A stretch of 64,000 nucleotides of DNA from Symbiodinium natans (taxonomy: Eukaryota; Sar; Dinophyceae; Suessiales; Symbiodiniaceae): the NCBI GenBank assembly GCA_905221605.1, contig CAJNDS010002535.1:904001-968000 (forward strand), written 5' to 3'. This document shows positions 1 through 11,146 of this stretch, piece after piece; position 1 is the first letter of the stretch; each line of letters starts with the position of its first letter. Both the position numbers and the translations under genes were made by a program. Below the pieces are notes generated by a model. That model was not told where the DNA came from. It worked only from the letters and a program-made list of their open reading frames with translations, and ran no database searches.

Positions 1-1549
1 CCTTCCAACCTGTGGGAGAAGAGGCTGGAAGTTCCAGCTTTAACGCCCCAAGCTTTGATGGAGGCAGCCCCAGATATAGCTGCAGCGTCTCGTCCCCAAG
101 TTAGTCGAAACGTAGACCCGGCCATAACCTCCGGAGTCTGGGAGGCCACCTCACAAGAAGCCAGCGTGGGATGGCTATCGTTCCAAGACGAACGACAGCT
201 TTCACCAGTCTCTCGGATTTTCAGCGTGCGTTTCGAAGAACAAGATAAGGCCAATCGACAACCTCAAGTCGAGCTTAGTAAATGCAGCCTGTGGCACCAC
301 TGAGAAAGTCTCTATGGACAGCGTGGATAACATAGTACAGGCAGTTTTGCGCTGGCTCTCAGCCGAGCTCCCCGATACACCCTCTGATCGCCTAGTAGGC
401 CGCGCCTGGGACCTTAAAAGTGCGTATAAACAGCTCGCAGTGCAAGCGTCGCACAAGCATTTTGCATGGATCTTCGTCACGGACCCCCATACGTCCAGAG
501 TCAGAGCCGCACAATTGCATAGTATGCCCTTCGGAGCAGTCGCCGCAGTCCACGCCTTTCTCAGATGCAGCGAGGCGCTCAAAGCTCTGGCCCGCGGCCT
601 CTTCCTTTTGGTCACCGCCAGTTTCTTTGATGATTTTACCGTAGTGACACGCAAGGCGAGTGCTTCACACGTCGAACTGGTGGTCAAGGCAATGTTTAAC
701 AAGCTCGGATGGCTAGTAGCCGCAGAAGAGAAGAAAAACATGCCCTTCTCTGAAGTCTTCGAGACCCTGGGCGTGGTGATCGATCTTAGTGAGCAACATC
801 TGGGACGCGTGAACGTGTCAAATACAGCCAGACGTCTCTCAGAGCTTCAAGAGACCATGGAGTCCATGCTCACCAAGGGCACCACCTCGTTCGTCCAAGC
901 CCAAAGGCTGCGAGGACGCCTCATTTTTGCTGAGCAACAATTATGGGGCCGTAACACCCGCCGTGCAGTAATTACAGTAGGAGATGTTCCCGGGTCGGAT
1001 GATTCCCCGGTTCCTCTTACGCAGTGTCAACGCGACGCATTGAAGTTCTTGCTTCAACATTTATCACCAGGTAGACCCAAAACCTTCGACCTCGTGCCTC
1101 GTCCGAAAGCCTTCCTCTGGTTAGATGGGGCGTGTGAGTACACGCCTGGATCAGGAGTCCCACAGTGCGGTTTAGGGGCAGTGCTCATCAAGGACGAAGC
1201 TCGTTTTGCATGGGGGCACCTGGTGAGCAAGGACACGGCGCAGAAGTGGTCCGTTCGAGCCGGGAAACAACAGCTTGTGTTCGAGTGCGAACTACTCCCA
1301 TACCTGCTTAGTCTGCAAAGATGGTATGAGCATTTGCGTGGCACCGACTTGTTTGTCTTCATCGACAACAACGGAGCCCGATCTTCCTTGGTCAAAGCCT
1401 TCACTCGAGTCGAGGAAGGAGCCAACATCATACACCAAGCCATCGAGCTGGAGGAGCAAATGCACGTTCGTGCTGCAATGTTTCGCGTGCCCTCCCATTC
1501 CAACATAGCAGATGGCCCCAGTAAGCCTCCGGCTCAAATTTGTTTGTAG
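1..1549 (+). CDS. DIRS-like reverse transcriptase-RNase H, partial at the left edge, one frameshift
   Basis: The reading frame is open from base 1 in frame 1 and moves to frame 2 near base 235, where the conserved block KIRPIDN begins. The ATG at 314 is therefore internal and not a start. The RT shows motif A in WDLKSAYKQL and motif C as FFDDF, a variant of YxDD. The RNase H follows, with acidic positions in FLWLDGACE, FECELLPYL and FIDNNGARSS and the terminal histidine/aspartate in RVPSHSNIADGPSK. The RT would copy element RNA and the RNase H would remove the RNA strand. The pairing of this RT with an RNase H ending in DNNGARSS resembles DIRS-type elements as I remember them from dinoflagellates. 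No tyrosine recombinase follows, because LINE A begins straight after the stop. Family assignment is inference; the RT-RNase H call is secure. Confidence 0.8.
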
Positions 1550-1576
1550 CGTGAGTCGGGAGGGGGGGAGGGGGTA

Positions 1577-4500
1577 GTGTGTTTTTGTGCCTCTCTTCAC
1601 ACAGGTGAGAGAGGACGTAGTTTTCATGCCATGGATTGGCTCGGTGCTGAGCCACAGCACCAAACTTGCTTGGAAAGTGCCAAGAAGGAGAGAGAGAGAT
1701 TTTTGAGAGGGAAACATGCAAAGTGGGAACGTCAGTGCATAACAAGATGCATGCTTGTTTGGATGTGTGCCCTGCTGCCAATGTGGGAGACCCTGCCAGA
1801 GCATCAAACGGCCCCAGCGCACTGGGAAAGCCGATACCGGGACACCACGCAAGGGCCCCGGTCAGCAAACGCCACCTTAGAGATCAACTGGTCCGTGCAG
1901 CACTCGCAGCCTCCCAAGCAGTCTTCGATAGAATACATGACAATGGCTGCAGAGATCTGCACGCAATGGATCCGTGACGCACCTCCAGCAGGGGCCCCAG
2001 TAACCGTGCAAGATCCGAGTCCAGCTAGACATAATGCCAAGCCACTCGGTACCTCCCGATCGGTGTGCGTGTTGTGTACACTGCCTGAACAACATGCGGC
2101 CCCCGAACAGGGGGAAGGCCGATGCAAGGACGCCACGCATACCCCTCTGTCAGCAAACACCACCTTAGGGATCAACTGGCCTGTGCAGCACTCGCAGCCT
2201 CCCGAACAGACCCTGGAAGCCTGGCTGACAGCGGATGCAGAGATCTGTCCACAGTGGATCCGTGTTGCACCTCCGGTCGGGACCTCAGCGCCTGCAAGGT
2301 CGTTTGGTCTTGCTCGACACGAAGTCATGATCATAGGTGCTGAACAGTCTGTGAGAGTGATGTGTATACCATGCTGGCATGCGGGATGGGCTGCTACTTA
2401 CATGTCCTTCACTGGGCATAGCTGCAGTCGGTCTGATGTAGGTGAGAGCATGAGCCATCCGAGAGAGTGTAGTTGTCAGTCCAATAGCATTAGGGCACTC
2501 CAGACGCTGCCTGATGCAGGGGAGCCGCTTTCGGCCCCACCACATGCAGACCTCCGCTCCAGGGCAGGACACTCAATTTGCAGTCTGCCTGCACCACATA
2601 TTTCACCAGAGCGTACAGAGCCGCCAGTATGCAATGCCTGCATGAGCATCTCCACCTCCAGACCTCGGGCTCAAATGAGGCAAACCACGAGAGCCGAGAG
2701 AGGTCTCCCTCCTAGGGAGCACCCTCGCTCGCACTACCGAGCAGATGGTCGCCATCGCAGAACGGCCACGGAGCTGAGGCAACGGGGCTGGCAGTCGTGG
2801 GAAGGCCACAATGAGTGGCGACATGGAGCGACTGAGTCGACAGGGTGGTGGCATGGCTGGAATTCGTGGACCGAGCGTACCGAATGGCACTCTGAGGAGG
2901 CGGAATCGCAGGGCGACGGACAGCCAGGCACCGTCAGTGATGGCCCCTCATCTTCCTCGGCTCAGGCTGTGAAGATCCAGGCCCAAGACCAAGGAGAGCC
3001 ACACATGGAGGAGGCCGATGTGCCGGCCCCTGCAATTAATCCAGTCGTGGACGGCACCACACCTGACATGATGAACGAGGTACGGACCCCGACAGCTGAC
3101 CCGGTGGCATCGGAGACAACAACGGACGAGGAGGAGTTAATCCCAGCAAAAGAGCATGCCGCTGTGCAGCATGCCGCTATACAGTGTGGCCCGGTCACGT
3201 GTGACCAGGCCACACAGACAAGCGACAACGAGAGGCCAGGAAAGGCTGCAACTGGCAACTACACACCTCAGGGGCTGCCGCTGCAGAGCGTCGCAATGAA
3301 GGCGGATGAGCATCCGATTGAGGAGACAAGCGGTGAGGTCTGTGGTGCACGAAGAGGAGGCGACGCACGTGGTGCGGTCAGGAGGGCCCAAACAATCGGC
3401 CCCGAGAGGGTGCCGCCGCACCAGGGACTAAATGCTGCGGCAAGGCTACACCTGGGCAAAGCAAAGCAGCTTCTGGGCGAGCTCTTGCCTAGCAACCCGG
3501 GGGCGAGCCTCACGGCCTTCCAGATGCAGGGACACTACAAGTTCAGGCACGACCTATACCACAAAGCTCAGCAGGGTGAAGCCTACGACATCCGGGGCCA
3601 GCACATCGACAGCCCGCTCCTCACGGATAACGTCGGTCGTTGGATATGGTCACTGGTTGGTGCCCTGCTGACGCATGACAAGCTCGGACAGGTGCAGAGC
3701 TGGCAAACAGGAGGAGATCTCGTTGAATCCTGGATGCACTCCCTATGGACGACACAGGGTCAGGCTGAGCTAGACATCCTTGCCGGCGTTTCCCGCCTCG
3801 CCAGCCACTTGCACGATGGGCTGCAAAATTTGCCCCGAGCACTGTATCTTCAGCTGCAGTGGAAGACGCATTGGCCAGAGTTTTTTCAGGCGCTCATGCC
3901 ATACCTGTATAGGCCTGACTGCATTGACGGCCCCCTAGAGGCGAGCCGATTGTGCAACGCAATGGAGTCAATGCCAGCTGTTCAATACATGTCGAGAGTG
4001 CCTGCACTGCATGGACTGTGTGACACATGGATCACCCACCCAAAGTGCCCATTGCAAGACACTTGCATTCCCACAGTGCGATCTTGCACCCAGGTCAAAG
4101 CTGCCTCCGAGCCACATCCAATTTGTGCAGACACTGCCTGGACATCTTCGGACTCGCAGGCGCGAACCCTTGAGTGGAGACCTCTAGGACACGAGCACCA
4201 CATAAGACCGAGTGTACCCTGCCGTACGTTGTCAGTGCCCATCTCACTTAGGCAATCAATTGACCATAGAAGGTTGCATAAAGAGGCCCCTAGACCCTTT
4301 GGGAACAGGAAGAGGCGACACGACACCAGCACATTTGTTTCACCCTCGGCCCCGTCAGCCCGAAACAGGGATAATGCAAGGATTAGGCTCAAGATGGCAA
4401 ACAGCCCGCGCAGCCCGCGCAGACACCCTCGGGCACGGGTTCGGCCCAATGGTGAGAGGAGACGGACACGCACTGAGCTAGCCAGACGTCGGGAACAACG

Positions 4501-7500
4501 TGAACAAAGAGAGACCAGGGAGGCTGGCGCAGGCAGCCGCGGGAGCCGATCAGCCGGCACCACTCAGCGGGACGCCCCAGCACAGAGGGTTCCGGCTGAG
4601 GGAACCCGGGAACGCGACACACCAGAGGGGTGGCCGTGGACACTCCTGGATGCGAATTCCGTCAGCGCTCCCACTCCTTCGGCCCAGCGTGCCCAGACGG
4701 CCTCATCCTCCAGCACTGCGGTCACCGAGCCTCAGGACCATGAACAGGACCACGACAAGGGCAGCGCGCAGGACAGGAGCCGTACCCCGGCCCGCAGATC
4801 AGCCCGAGACCCGATAATCACCTCCAGGACGGATGCAACACCGGACAGTCCTACACGACGTGATGACATTAACGGTGTCCTCACTGAGATCTTGCGAGAA
4901 CCGGGTCATCGCTACGGGGTGCAAGTCAGACAAGACGGTTTTGCCTCGGCCATCGAGCTAGCCTGCAGCCCTCTTCTGCAGGCACATGGCATCAGTTTAG
5001 GGGACATCCGCTGGATTGTTGATGTCAGGGACAGACAGCGCTATCAATGGTGCGACATCCAGGGCTCCTCCCACATACGCCTAATCATGAGCCGGGACCT
5101 GCCGACCGACATGGGAGGCACACCCCATTTCTCCTCTCCGACGGCCCCCACAGGGAGTGCCGAAAAGGTGATCGATTCCTTCGTGGCTGGTGAAAATCAG
5201 GGCGCAGGTCTAGGAGTTGGACAGCCCAGGAATAACACCAGGTCCCAGAATAGCAGCGATCAGCATATTAGATATGCTGCACAGAAAAGGCACTATCCGA
5301 CAACTCACATGCGTGAAAGCCACCACATGCACACCCTCTTAGCCAAATCCCAGCCTATCTCCACATCAGTGCCCCCGGAGCATGTCAACCGCCCGCAGGC
5401 AGTTATCCTACATGCACGGCCCTGCTGGGGAGCCGGATCTGCCAACCCCTCAGTGGAAGACGATCAGTGGTCGACTGAATCTAGGAGATCTAAAGAGGAT
5501 TGGCCTAGAGGGGTTTTGCTGGGGTGGTGCACTGCGTTTTCACTACTGATCCGATATAGGAACGAACCTAAGCCGGGCAATAAGTGGATAACGCATAGAC
5601 GCACTAAAGGAAAGTACAAACGCAGACCCCTCCATACACCCCTCCGAATTCACGACGTTTACCAGAAATTCCTCAGTCACCGCGGCGGTCCTAAGTCCGC
5701 CGGCCCTTCCTACTACAATAAGAAGAAGACTACATTCCAAGGCAAGGGTGAGGTGAAGGTTTCCCCCGGGCCCCCCACGGGGGAAGGACCTATACATGCT
5801 ACCAACGCATGCACTTCCGCAGGTGGGAAGATGGCGGGGGGCGCGCCTTTATGCCGGACACCAAAACTTATGCATATTTGTATCTGGTTGTACCTCAGTT
5901 GCGTAATCTGCTGCATGGACTTCCATGGAAGCAGGAACACACAAGCTGCAGTGCATGAGCTAAGTGCCATGACGGCAGCCATCCCTTGCCCTGAAAAGGT
6001 ACCACCATCGGCCTTTAGTGCAGCTCTTCGCTGCCAATTAGCAGTCAGTAGGAGCTTATGCTATGGTGGCCATCACGGCCAGCGGCCCTTGAGGTCCCAC
6101 AACCCATCCGCCGACATCGTCTTCCCAGAGGGGCAGCCGAGCTCCTGGAATGGAGCGAGACGGAGGATGAGACAGTGGTACCCCCGGCCTCAAAGAGGCA
6201 ACGGACAGATGAGACGGCCTCTGGTGATGGCCAGCAGCAGATTGACGGCCCCACGAAGGAGCCGAGGACACCTCAGCAATGGGTGCTCCGTGCAGCGGAC
6301 ACCAGCCAGATCATCGACCTGGACGATTACAAGGAGCCGAAGAAGGCATCAGAGTCCCCCGCAGCGCCGGCACTCACATCCACTCAGATGTGCAAGGCCT
6401 TCTTACATGACCTCAGGGCACTACGACCGGCAGACCAAAGACGGCGAGCCCATAAGCTCCTCCAGCACTGGGAGGCAATGGAAGAACGACTTGGAAAGGA
6501 CTAAAAGGCTGAGAGAAGGGATGAGCCTCGGCCCCGTGTGGGAGCCGCATAATTGTTTAATGGACGTGCCGGGCAGGACGCCGTTTTTCCACAGTGCATT
6601 TGCATTCCTGCTTAGCACATGTCTCCTAGGCGTGGCGAGACACAGCTTCATGAATAGAGCCAAAGAGACACCTCCTACGCGACACTCACGACATAATCGA
6701 CAAACAGCGCCACATTGTACTATATGGAGCCGCGCGCTGAGGCTGCTGTGCGTCCTATGCCTTGGGCAGGGAGCTCGGTCTGCACCTGCCACAGATCACA
6801 TTGCCGATCACGCGCACACCCTACCGGGATCCAAGAGAGCGCTTCGTAGAGCAGTTCACACAGCTAGAGTGCAGGGAGGGGCTTGGTACCGAGGGAAGTG
6901 GTGCACGCGGTCACAACTTCCTGATGTTCAGGTGCGAGCAGCGCAGAGAGTGCCGCTGGATCAGTATAAGAGAAGAGGCGCGCGGGGAGGTAGACACGGG
7001 ATCGCAAGGATTCATGTCCTGTCCTTGAACGTCGGAGCTCTATCGGTCCTCATGTGGCAAGAACTCCGAGAGCTGCTCAAACAGCAAAGTACCAAATACC
7101 ATTTCATATGCCTGCAGGAGACGCACCTTAGCACAAGCTCCACATATAAACTGGAAGGATGGTTTGCGGTACACTCAGGAACAGCTGCCAGAGCTGATGG
7201 TGTTCTCACCTTGGTGCATCCGAGACACCAAGCAACACACATCCGGCATGAGGAGGTGATTCCAGGTAGAGTCCTGCGCACACAGATCTCGACTGCACAA
7301 GGGAGGGTCGAATTGGTTAATTGCTATCAGCACCCACATAATTTTGCACAACGCCCCGAAGTCCTGCGGGAAAAGCGGGCTAAACTCCTTGAAAAACTGA
7401 GTGGTTGTGTTAGGGGTCTCTCCATGCGCAACACGGTGGTTGTGGTGGGGGATTTCCAGGCCGAAGTCACTCCACATGCTCCATTAGTCGGTCGTTCAAC

Positions 7501-7630
7501 CTGCCAGACCCCATTCCATGTCGGGGCAGACGCACTGGCCCCGGGGACCTCAACACGTTCCTGGATAATCTCGGTCTGGTTGCCCTTAACACATGGCGCG
7601 GTCCAGCCACGCCTACCCAGTACAATTTAA
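1577..7630 (+). CDS. LINE A ORF1 region running into the endonuclease N-terminal half
   Basis: The frame is open for about 2,017 codons, which is unusually long for a LINE ORF1 and probably merges several original units. In order it holds a 96-residue direct repeat (nt 1775-2345), a low-complexity acidic/proline region, a helical block at nt 3427-3920 (starts LNAAARLHLGKAKQ) of unknown fold, Arg-rich segments, a KptA N-lobe-like block (nt 4855-5110), and the first half of an EEP endonuclease from about nt 7010. Endonuclease motifs are SLNVG, QETHL and GDFQAEV; the usual GDFN asparagine is replaced by glutamine. After PLVGRS the endonuclease continues in another frame, so the codons after about 7490 are out of frame. 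The true start codon is unknown; ATGs occur at 1666 and later. Confidence 0.6.
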   Translation: MCFCASLHTGERGRSFHAMDWLGAEPQHQTCLESAKKERERFLRGKHAKWERQCITRCMLVWMCALLPMWETLPEHQTAPAHWESRYRDTTQGPRSANATLEINWSVQHSQPPKQSSIEYMTMAAEICTQWIRDAPPAGAPVTVQDPSPARHNAKPLGTSRSVCVLCTLPEQHAAPEQGEGRCKDATHTPLSANTTLGINWPVQHSQPPEQTLEAWLTADAEICPQWIRVAPPVGTSAPARSFGLARHEVMIIGAEQSVRVMCIPCWHAGWAATYMSFTGHSCSRSDVGESMSHPRECSCQSNSIRALQTLPDAGEPLSAPPHADLRSRAGHSICSLPAPHISPERTEPPVCNACMSISTSRPRAQMRQTTRAERGLPPREHPRSHYRADGRHRRTATELRQRGWQSWEGHNEWRHGATESTGWWHGWNSWTERTEWHSEEAESQGDGQPGTVSDGPSSSSAQAVKIQAQDQGEPHMEEADVPAPAINPVVDGTTPDMMNEVRTPTADPVASETTTDEEELIPAKEHAAVQHAAIQCGPVTCDQATQTSDNERPGKAATGNYTPQGLPLQSVAMKADEHPIEETSGEVCGARRGGDARGAVRRAQTIGPERVPPHQGLNAAARLHLGKAKQLLGELLPSNPGASLTAFQMQGHYKFRHDLYHKAQQGEAYDIRGQHIDSPLLTDNVGRWIWSLVGALLTHDKLGQVQSWQTGGDLVESWMHSLWTTQGQAELDILAGVSRLASHLHDGLQNLPRALYLQLQWKTHWPEFFQALMPYLYRPDCIDGPLEASRLCNAMESMPAVQYMSRVPALHGLCDTWITHPKCPLQDTCIPTVRSCTQVKAASEPHPICADTAWTSSDSQARTLEWRPLGHEHHIRPSVPCRTLSVPISLRQSIDHRRLHKEAPRPFGNRKRRHDTSTFVSPSAPSARNRDNARIRLKMANSPRSPRRHPRARVRPNGERRRTRTELARRREQREQRETREAGAGSRGSRSAGTTQRDAPAQRVPAEGTRERDTPEGWPWTLLDANSVSAPTPSAQRAQTASSSSTAVTEPQDHEQDHDKGSAQDRSRTPARRSARDPIITSRTDATPDSPTRRDDINGVLTEILREPGHRYGVQVRQDGFASAIELACSPLLQAHGISLGDIRWIVDVRDRQRYQWCDIQGSSHIRLIMSRDLPTDMGGTPHFSSPTAPTGSAEKVIDSFVAGENQGAGLGVGQPRNNTRSQNSSDQHIRYAAQKRHYPTTHMRESHHMHTLLAKSQPISTSVPPEHVNRPQAVILHARPCWGAGSANPSVEDDQWSTESRRSKEDWPRGVLLGWCTAFSLLIRYRNEPKPGNKWITHRRTKGKYKRRPLHTPLRIHDVYQKFLSHRGGPKSAGPSYYNKKKTTFQGKGEVKVSPGPPTGEGPIHATNACTSAGGKMAGGAPLCRTPKLMHICIWLYLSCVICCMDFHGSRNTQAAVHELSAMTAAIPCPEKVPPSAFSAALRCQLAVSRSLCYGGHHGQRPLRSHNPSADIVFPEGQPSSWNGARRRMRQWYPRPQRGNGQMRRPLVMASSRLTAPRRSRGHLSNGCSVQRTPARSSTWTITRSRRRHQSPPQRRHSHPLRCARPSYMTSGHYDRQTKDGEPISSSSTGRQWKNDLERTKRLREGMSLGPVWEPHNCLMDVPGRTPFFHSAFAFLLSTCLLGVARHSFMNRAKETPPTRHSRHNRQTAPHCTIWSRALRLLCVLCLGQGARSAPATDHIADHAHTLPGSKRALRRAVHTARVQGGAWYRGKWCTRSQLPDVQVRAAQRVPLDQYKRRGARGGRHGIARIHVLSLNVGALSVLMWQELRELLKQQSTKYHFICLQETHLSTSSTYKLEGWFAVHSGTAARADGVLTLVHPRHQATHIRHEEVIPGRVLRTQISTAQGRVELVNCYQHPHNFAQRPEVLREKRAKLLEKLSGCVRGLSMRNTVVVVGDFQAEVTPHAPLVGRSTCQTPFHVGADALAPGTSTRSWIISVWLPLTHGAVQPRLPSTI
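1775..2345 (+). repeat. Two tandem copies of a 288-bp (96-codon) unit inside LINE A ORF1
   Basis: The segment from about 1775 to 2062 is repeated from about 2063 to 2345. The anchor cagcaaac occurs at 1863 and 2151, exactly 288 bases apart. Both copies keep the frame and share the peptides INW.VQHSQPP and AEIC.QWIR. Divergence between copies is mostly substitutions. Confidence 0.8.
4855..5110 (+). other. KptA/Tpt1 N-lobe-like block inside LINE A ORF1
   Basis: The translation has the order expected of the N-terminal winged-helix half of RNA 2'-phosphotransferases. It reads LTEILREPGHRYGVQV, then DGFASAIELA, then GISLGDIRWIVDVRDRQRY and SSHIRLI. These correspond to the family's LRH...dG...vDeLl, the helix before KqRF, and IRA.QGHS. 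The LRH histidine and the QGHS are not preserved, and no HGT-containing C-lobe follows, so catalysis is unlikely. The match is by eye and is moderate. Confidence 0.4.
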
Positions 7631-10600
7631 CGGGGGGGCGGGGGGCGGGAAAGAGCCAAATCGACTTCATCCTGACCAGAGCCATATCTGCTGATTGGGA
7701 AGCCAAGAACGTCAAAGTGACGGCCCCACCAATTGGCAACTGGAGACGGCACGTCGGTCACATGGCGCTTCACACAACCATCCGTCTCATGAACCATCAC
7801 ATGCTCCCCAAAAGATCCACGAACCCCCAGCTGGACAGGCACAAACTGGATCACGAGATACGTAATCGGGAGGAGGGGGCACATACCCTGCAGCTTGCCC
7901 TTACGACAGCCCTCAACGCCCTCACGGACCCCACCCCAGCCAACATCAACTCCACCCTTCTTGACACTTGCCAGAACCACTACCCATTGGAGAGGAAACC
8001 CAACCCTCCATCCAACCCCATTGTGCAGCACTTATGGCAGAAGCGAAGGGAGGCCGAGTACGTCACCGTACGGCCCCCAGGGGAGCCGGAAAGGGAAAAC
8101 CTGGAAAACAACCCCTGGTGGTACTTCCAATCCAGACTCTTTCGGGGATGGAAAGCTACGGTTGCCCTGCGGAAGCAAGTCAAAATTGCTGAGAAACAAT
8201 GCAAGGAAAAGAAGCGCGAAGACATCCTCCAACTACTTCAAAAGGCTGAGCAGGCAGCTGATAACGGGGACCAACGAACCGTGTATCAGGTTGTTCGGAG
8301 ATTAGCACCCTGGCAACCTAGACAACGGGTCATGATTAAGGACCCAAGCGGCCGACTCCTCACTCTCCAACAGGAGCACGAAGCCCTGGTGAGCTATAGC
8401 GAAGATCTTTTCGCTCCGGACACAGAGCAGCCGGCTAGGGAGGAGCAAGGTCTTAACTTGGTTTTCACGGTTGAGGAAATTGAATCGCAGCTGAAGTCCA
8501 TCAAGATTGGGAAAGCCGTCCCTCCAGGAGTAGCTCCTGCTTCTGCATGGCGATTAGCGGCCCCACAGGTTGCGAGGCTGCTGAAGATGGCATTTGACCA
8601 GCATTCTCACCAACCAGGGATCACACTCCCTCTTCAGTGGACCGACGCATGGATAGTCTGGCTCCCAAAGCCGGGCAAAGACCCATGCGAGCCCTCATCG
8701 CTCAGGCCAATAGGCCTCATGTCTCCTGATGCCAAAGCCCTTGCAGGGCTTCTCAAAATCAGACTCTATGAGCTGATTCGGCCCCAGCTGCGCAGGGTGC
8801 CGCAGTTTGCCTATCAGCCGGGGAGGGATTTGTACGATGCCTTGGCTAGAGTGCAGGTGTGGATTGACAACTTCAAAAGGTGTTACGGACGAGGAAACAG
8901 CAGCAAATTCGCCCAAAGGGACAGGGAGGAAAATCCGAACAACACAAAACTCTGCGTCGGGGGAGCCATCCTCAGCCTTGACCTCAAACAGGCCTTTGAC
9001 AGAGTAAACCGTCAAGCACTAGCCCAGTCGCTTAAAGACCTTGGTGCGGGAGAAAGCATGACGGCCGAGATTATCTCCCTCCTAGACACATCACGGTATC
9101 ACATTATCAGTGATCAGGAACAAAGCACAGTGGGTACAACGCGAGGCATCCGCCAAGGATGTAAGATCGCCCCCATGCTTTGGGTGGCAATATCGACCCT
9201 TTTGCTGGAGCGGCTGAGGGATGCCCTCTCAGGCCCCCACAGACAAGCAACCACTTTTGCCGACGATACCTTAGTGCAATGGCTCATTGAAAACTCCACG
9301 GACATTGCCCAACTTAGCAGTTTCATCAACAAACTTCTGGGGGTCATGCAGGACATGGGGCTTTTGGTTAACCTTACCAAAACAGTCCTGCTCTTGAAAG
9401 TTTGCGGACCTGGGGCCAGACGCGCGCTCAAGGACTATGTAGTGTATAAGGACGGGAAAAAATGGTGGCGGGCGCGACACCCTGATGGGAGCGAGGCGCT
9501 AATCCCCATTGCCTGCTACACTACATACCTAGGGACGCACCTTTCCCTCCAAACGGAAGCGCACAAAGTGGTAGGCTACCGTATTGCTGAAGCTAACAAG
9601 AGAACTGGCAAAATCAAAAAGGCGACCAGGTCCAGGAAAGTCTTCGGCCTAGCGCATAGAGTACGCATCTGGCAGGCCTGTGCTGCATCGAGTGCTACAT
9701 TTGGCCTCATTGCTTTCGCGCCCTCTGCCAAGGCGGTGGCACTCCTCAGGGGTTGGTTCTATCGTCAACTAAGAGCCGTTGCGGACTCACCTGCCCACAT
9801 CTCGCATGAGACTAACAAGCAACTTCGGCAAAGATTAGGGGTTCAGGATCCTATAGATGCCACTGTGCAACGGATTCGGCATAAACTTGACAAGCTTCGG
9901 GTTGCAGAAGCGAGCATCATCAACCAGCCACAAACTCTCCAGTATTGGGAAAGTATGCTACAGCAATACCTCATCTTCCACACAGATAACATCGATGCGG
10001 AGCCCGACTCCAGGCTGATCCCGGTGCCCGCGCAACAATCGCAGCCGGTGGCCTGCCCAGTCTGCGGAGTGTACTTCCCATCAAACAAAACAATGAGACA
10101 GCACAGGGGAAGGGTCCACAAGGTGTATGTGAGCTCGCACCGGCATGATGATGACATGTATCAACAACAGGATCACTCTGCTGGTGGCATGCCACAGTGC
10201 ATTCATTGTGGTCTTAAGACGGGTTCATGGGACGCGCTGAGGAATCACATCCTCAACAACGTTTGTGGCTGGCAGATGCCACCCGGCCCCACTCGGGAGG
10301 CCGAACAGCAGGACATCGCTACCCCCCCTAGGGGTCACTCAGAAAGGGAGCCACGCATACTTGAAGACACCCATCCCTCGAGCACCATCGCTCGGCAACA
10401 ACCGGTACAGCCTGCCCAGGAGGAGCCGACGATCCCGTTGCTGCGTAGACCTGAAGTGGCGAAGCAACTACTGCAGTCGGACTCTAAGCTGCAGATCGTC
10501 AGAGATCACGCTAGGAGTCTCATTCAGCACTGTGGCTTCTGTGGACAGTGGATTGCTAAGGGAGGCTCGGTTAAGGAGCACATCAAGAGAATGCACTCAC

Positions 10601-11146
10601 ACATATGGCATGCAAGTATTGGCAACCTGGACACTGAGTGTGCGCTGTATAAATCTCACCTCACCCGTGACAGTGTCTGCGACCTTTGTGAGGTCATGGT
10701 GTACCAACCCGACAGGCACACTCGGAGCTGCACGGTTATTTTCCAAACAGCCTTAGCCACAGCATGGCATAAGGTTGGGGCGCCGGACACGGCCCCCGTC
10801 GCCAGGGATGTGAGAACTTGCATCACTGATGAGTTCCTTGCCAGGCAACTCAACCCCGACGTGCACAGGCAGGGAAAAATGGAGGCAGGAGACAGCGAGG
10901 TCATTGACATGCTGACACGGCACTGTGGACTTTGCCTTCAGCGATTGACGAATCAACAGGACTGGAGGCGACACTGTGCCAACCAGCACAAGGAGGCCTG
11001 GAAGCGAGCTGAGGGATTTGCAGAGTTGGTACACGGTTTGCCGCTAGCTAGACCATGCCGGCATTGCGGAGTGACCTACCACAAAACCCCGAAGGTTCAC
11101 GCTCAAAAGTGCCTGCCACTCTTGCAAATCGCATTTCTGTCGCGCC
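7486..11146 (+). CDS. LINE A endonuclease C-terminal half, reverse transcriptase and zinc fingers
   Basis: This frame-1 ORF takes over from frame 2 near 7490. The endonuclease ends with SQIDFILTRA and an H-containing block (RRHVGHM). The RT follows, with motif A in SLDLKQAFDRV (about 8970-9010), motif B in GIRQGCKIAP and motif C FADDT (9256-9271). The RT primes DNA synthesis from nicked target DNA. Downstream are six Cys/His fingers between about 10045 and 11110, beginning CPVCGVYF, CIHCGLKT, CGFCGQW, CDLCEV, CGLCLQR and CRHCGV. Such fingers are likely nucleic-acid binding. The frame stays open past 11146, but its composition turns low-complexity there, while frame 2 becomes protein-like. I therefore end the RT protein near the ORF3 start. 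Confidence 0.85.
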
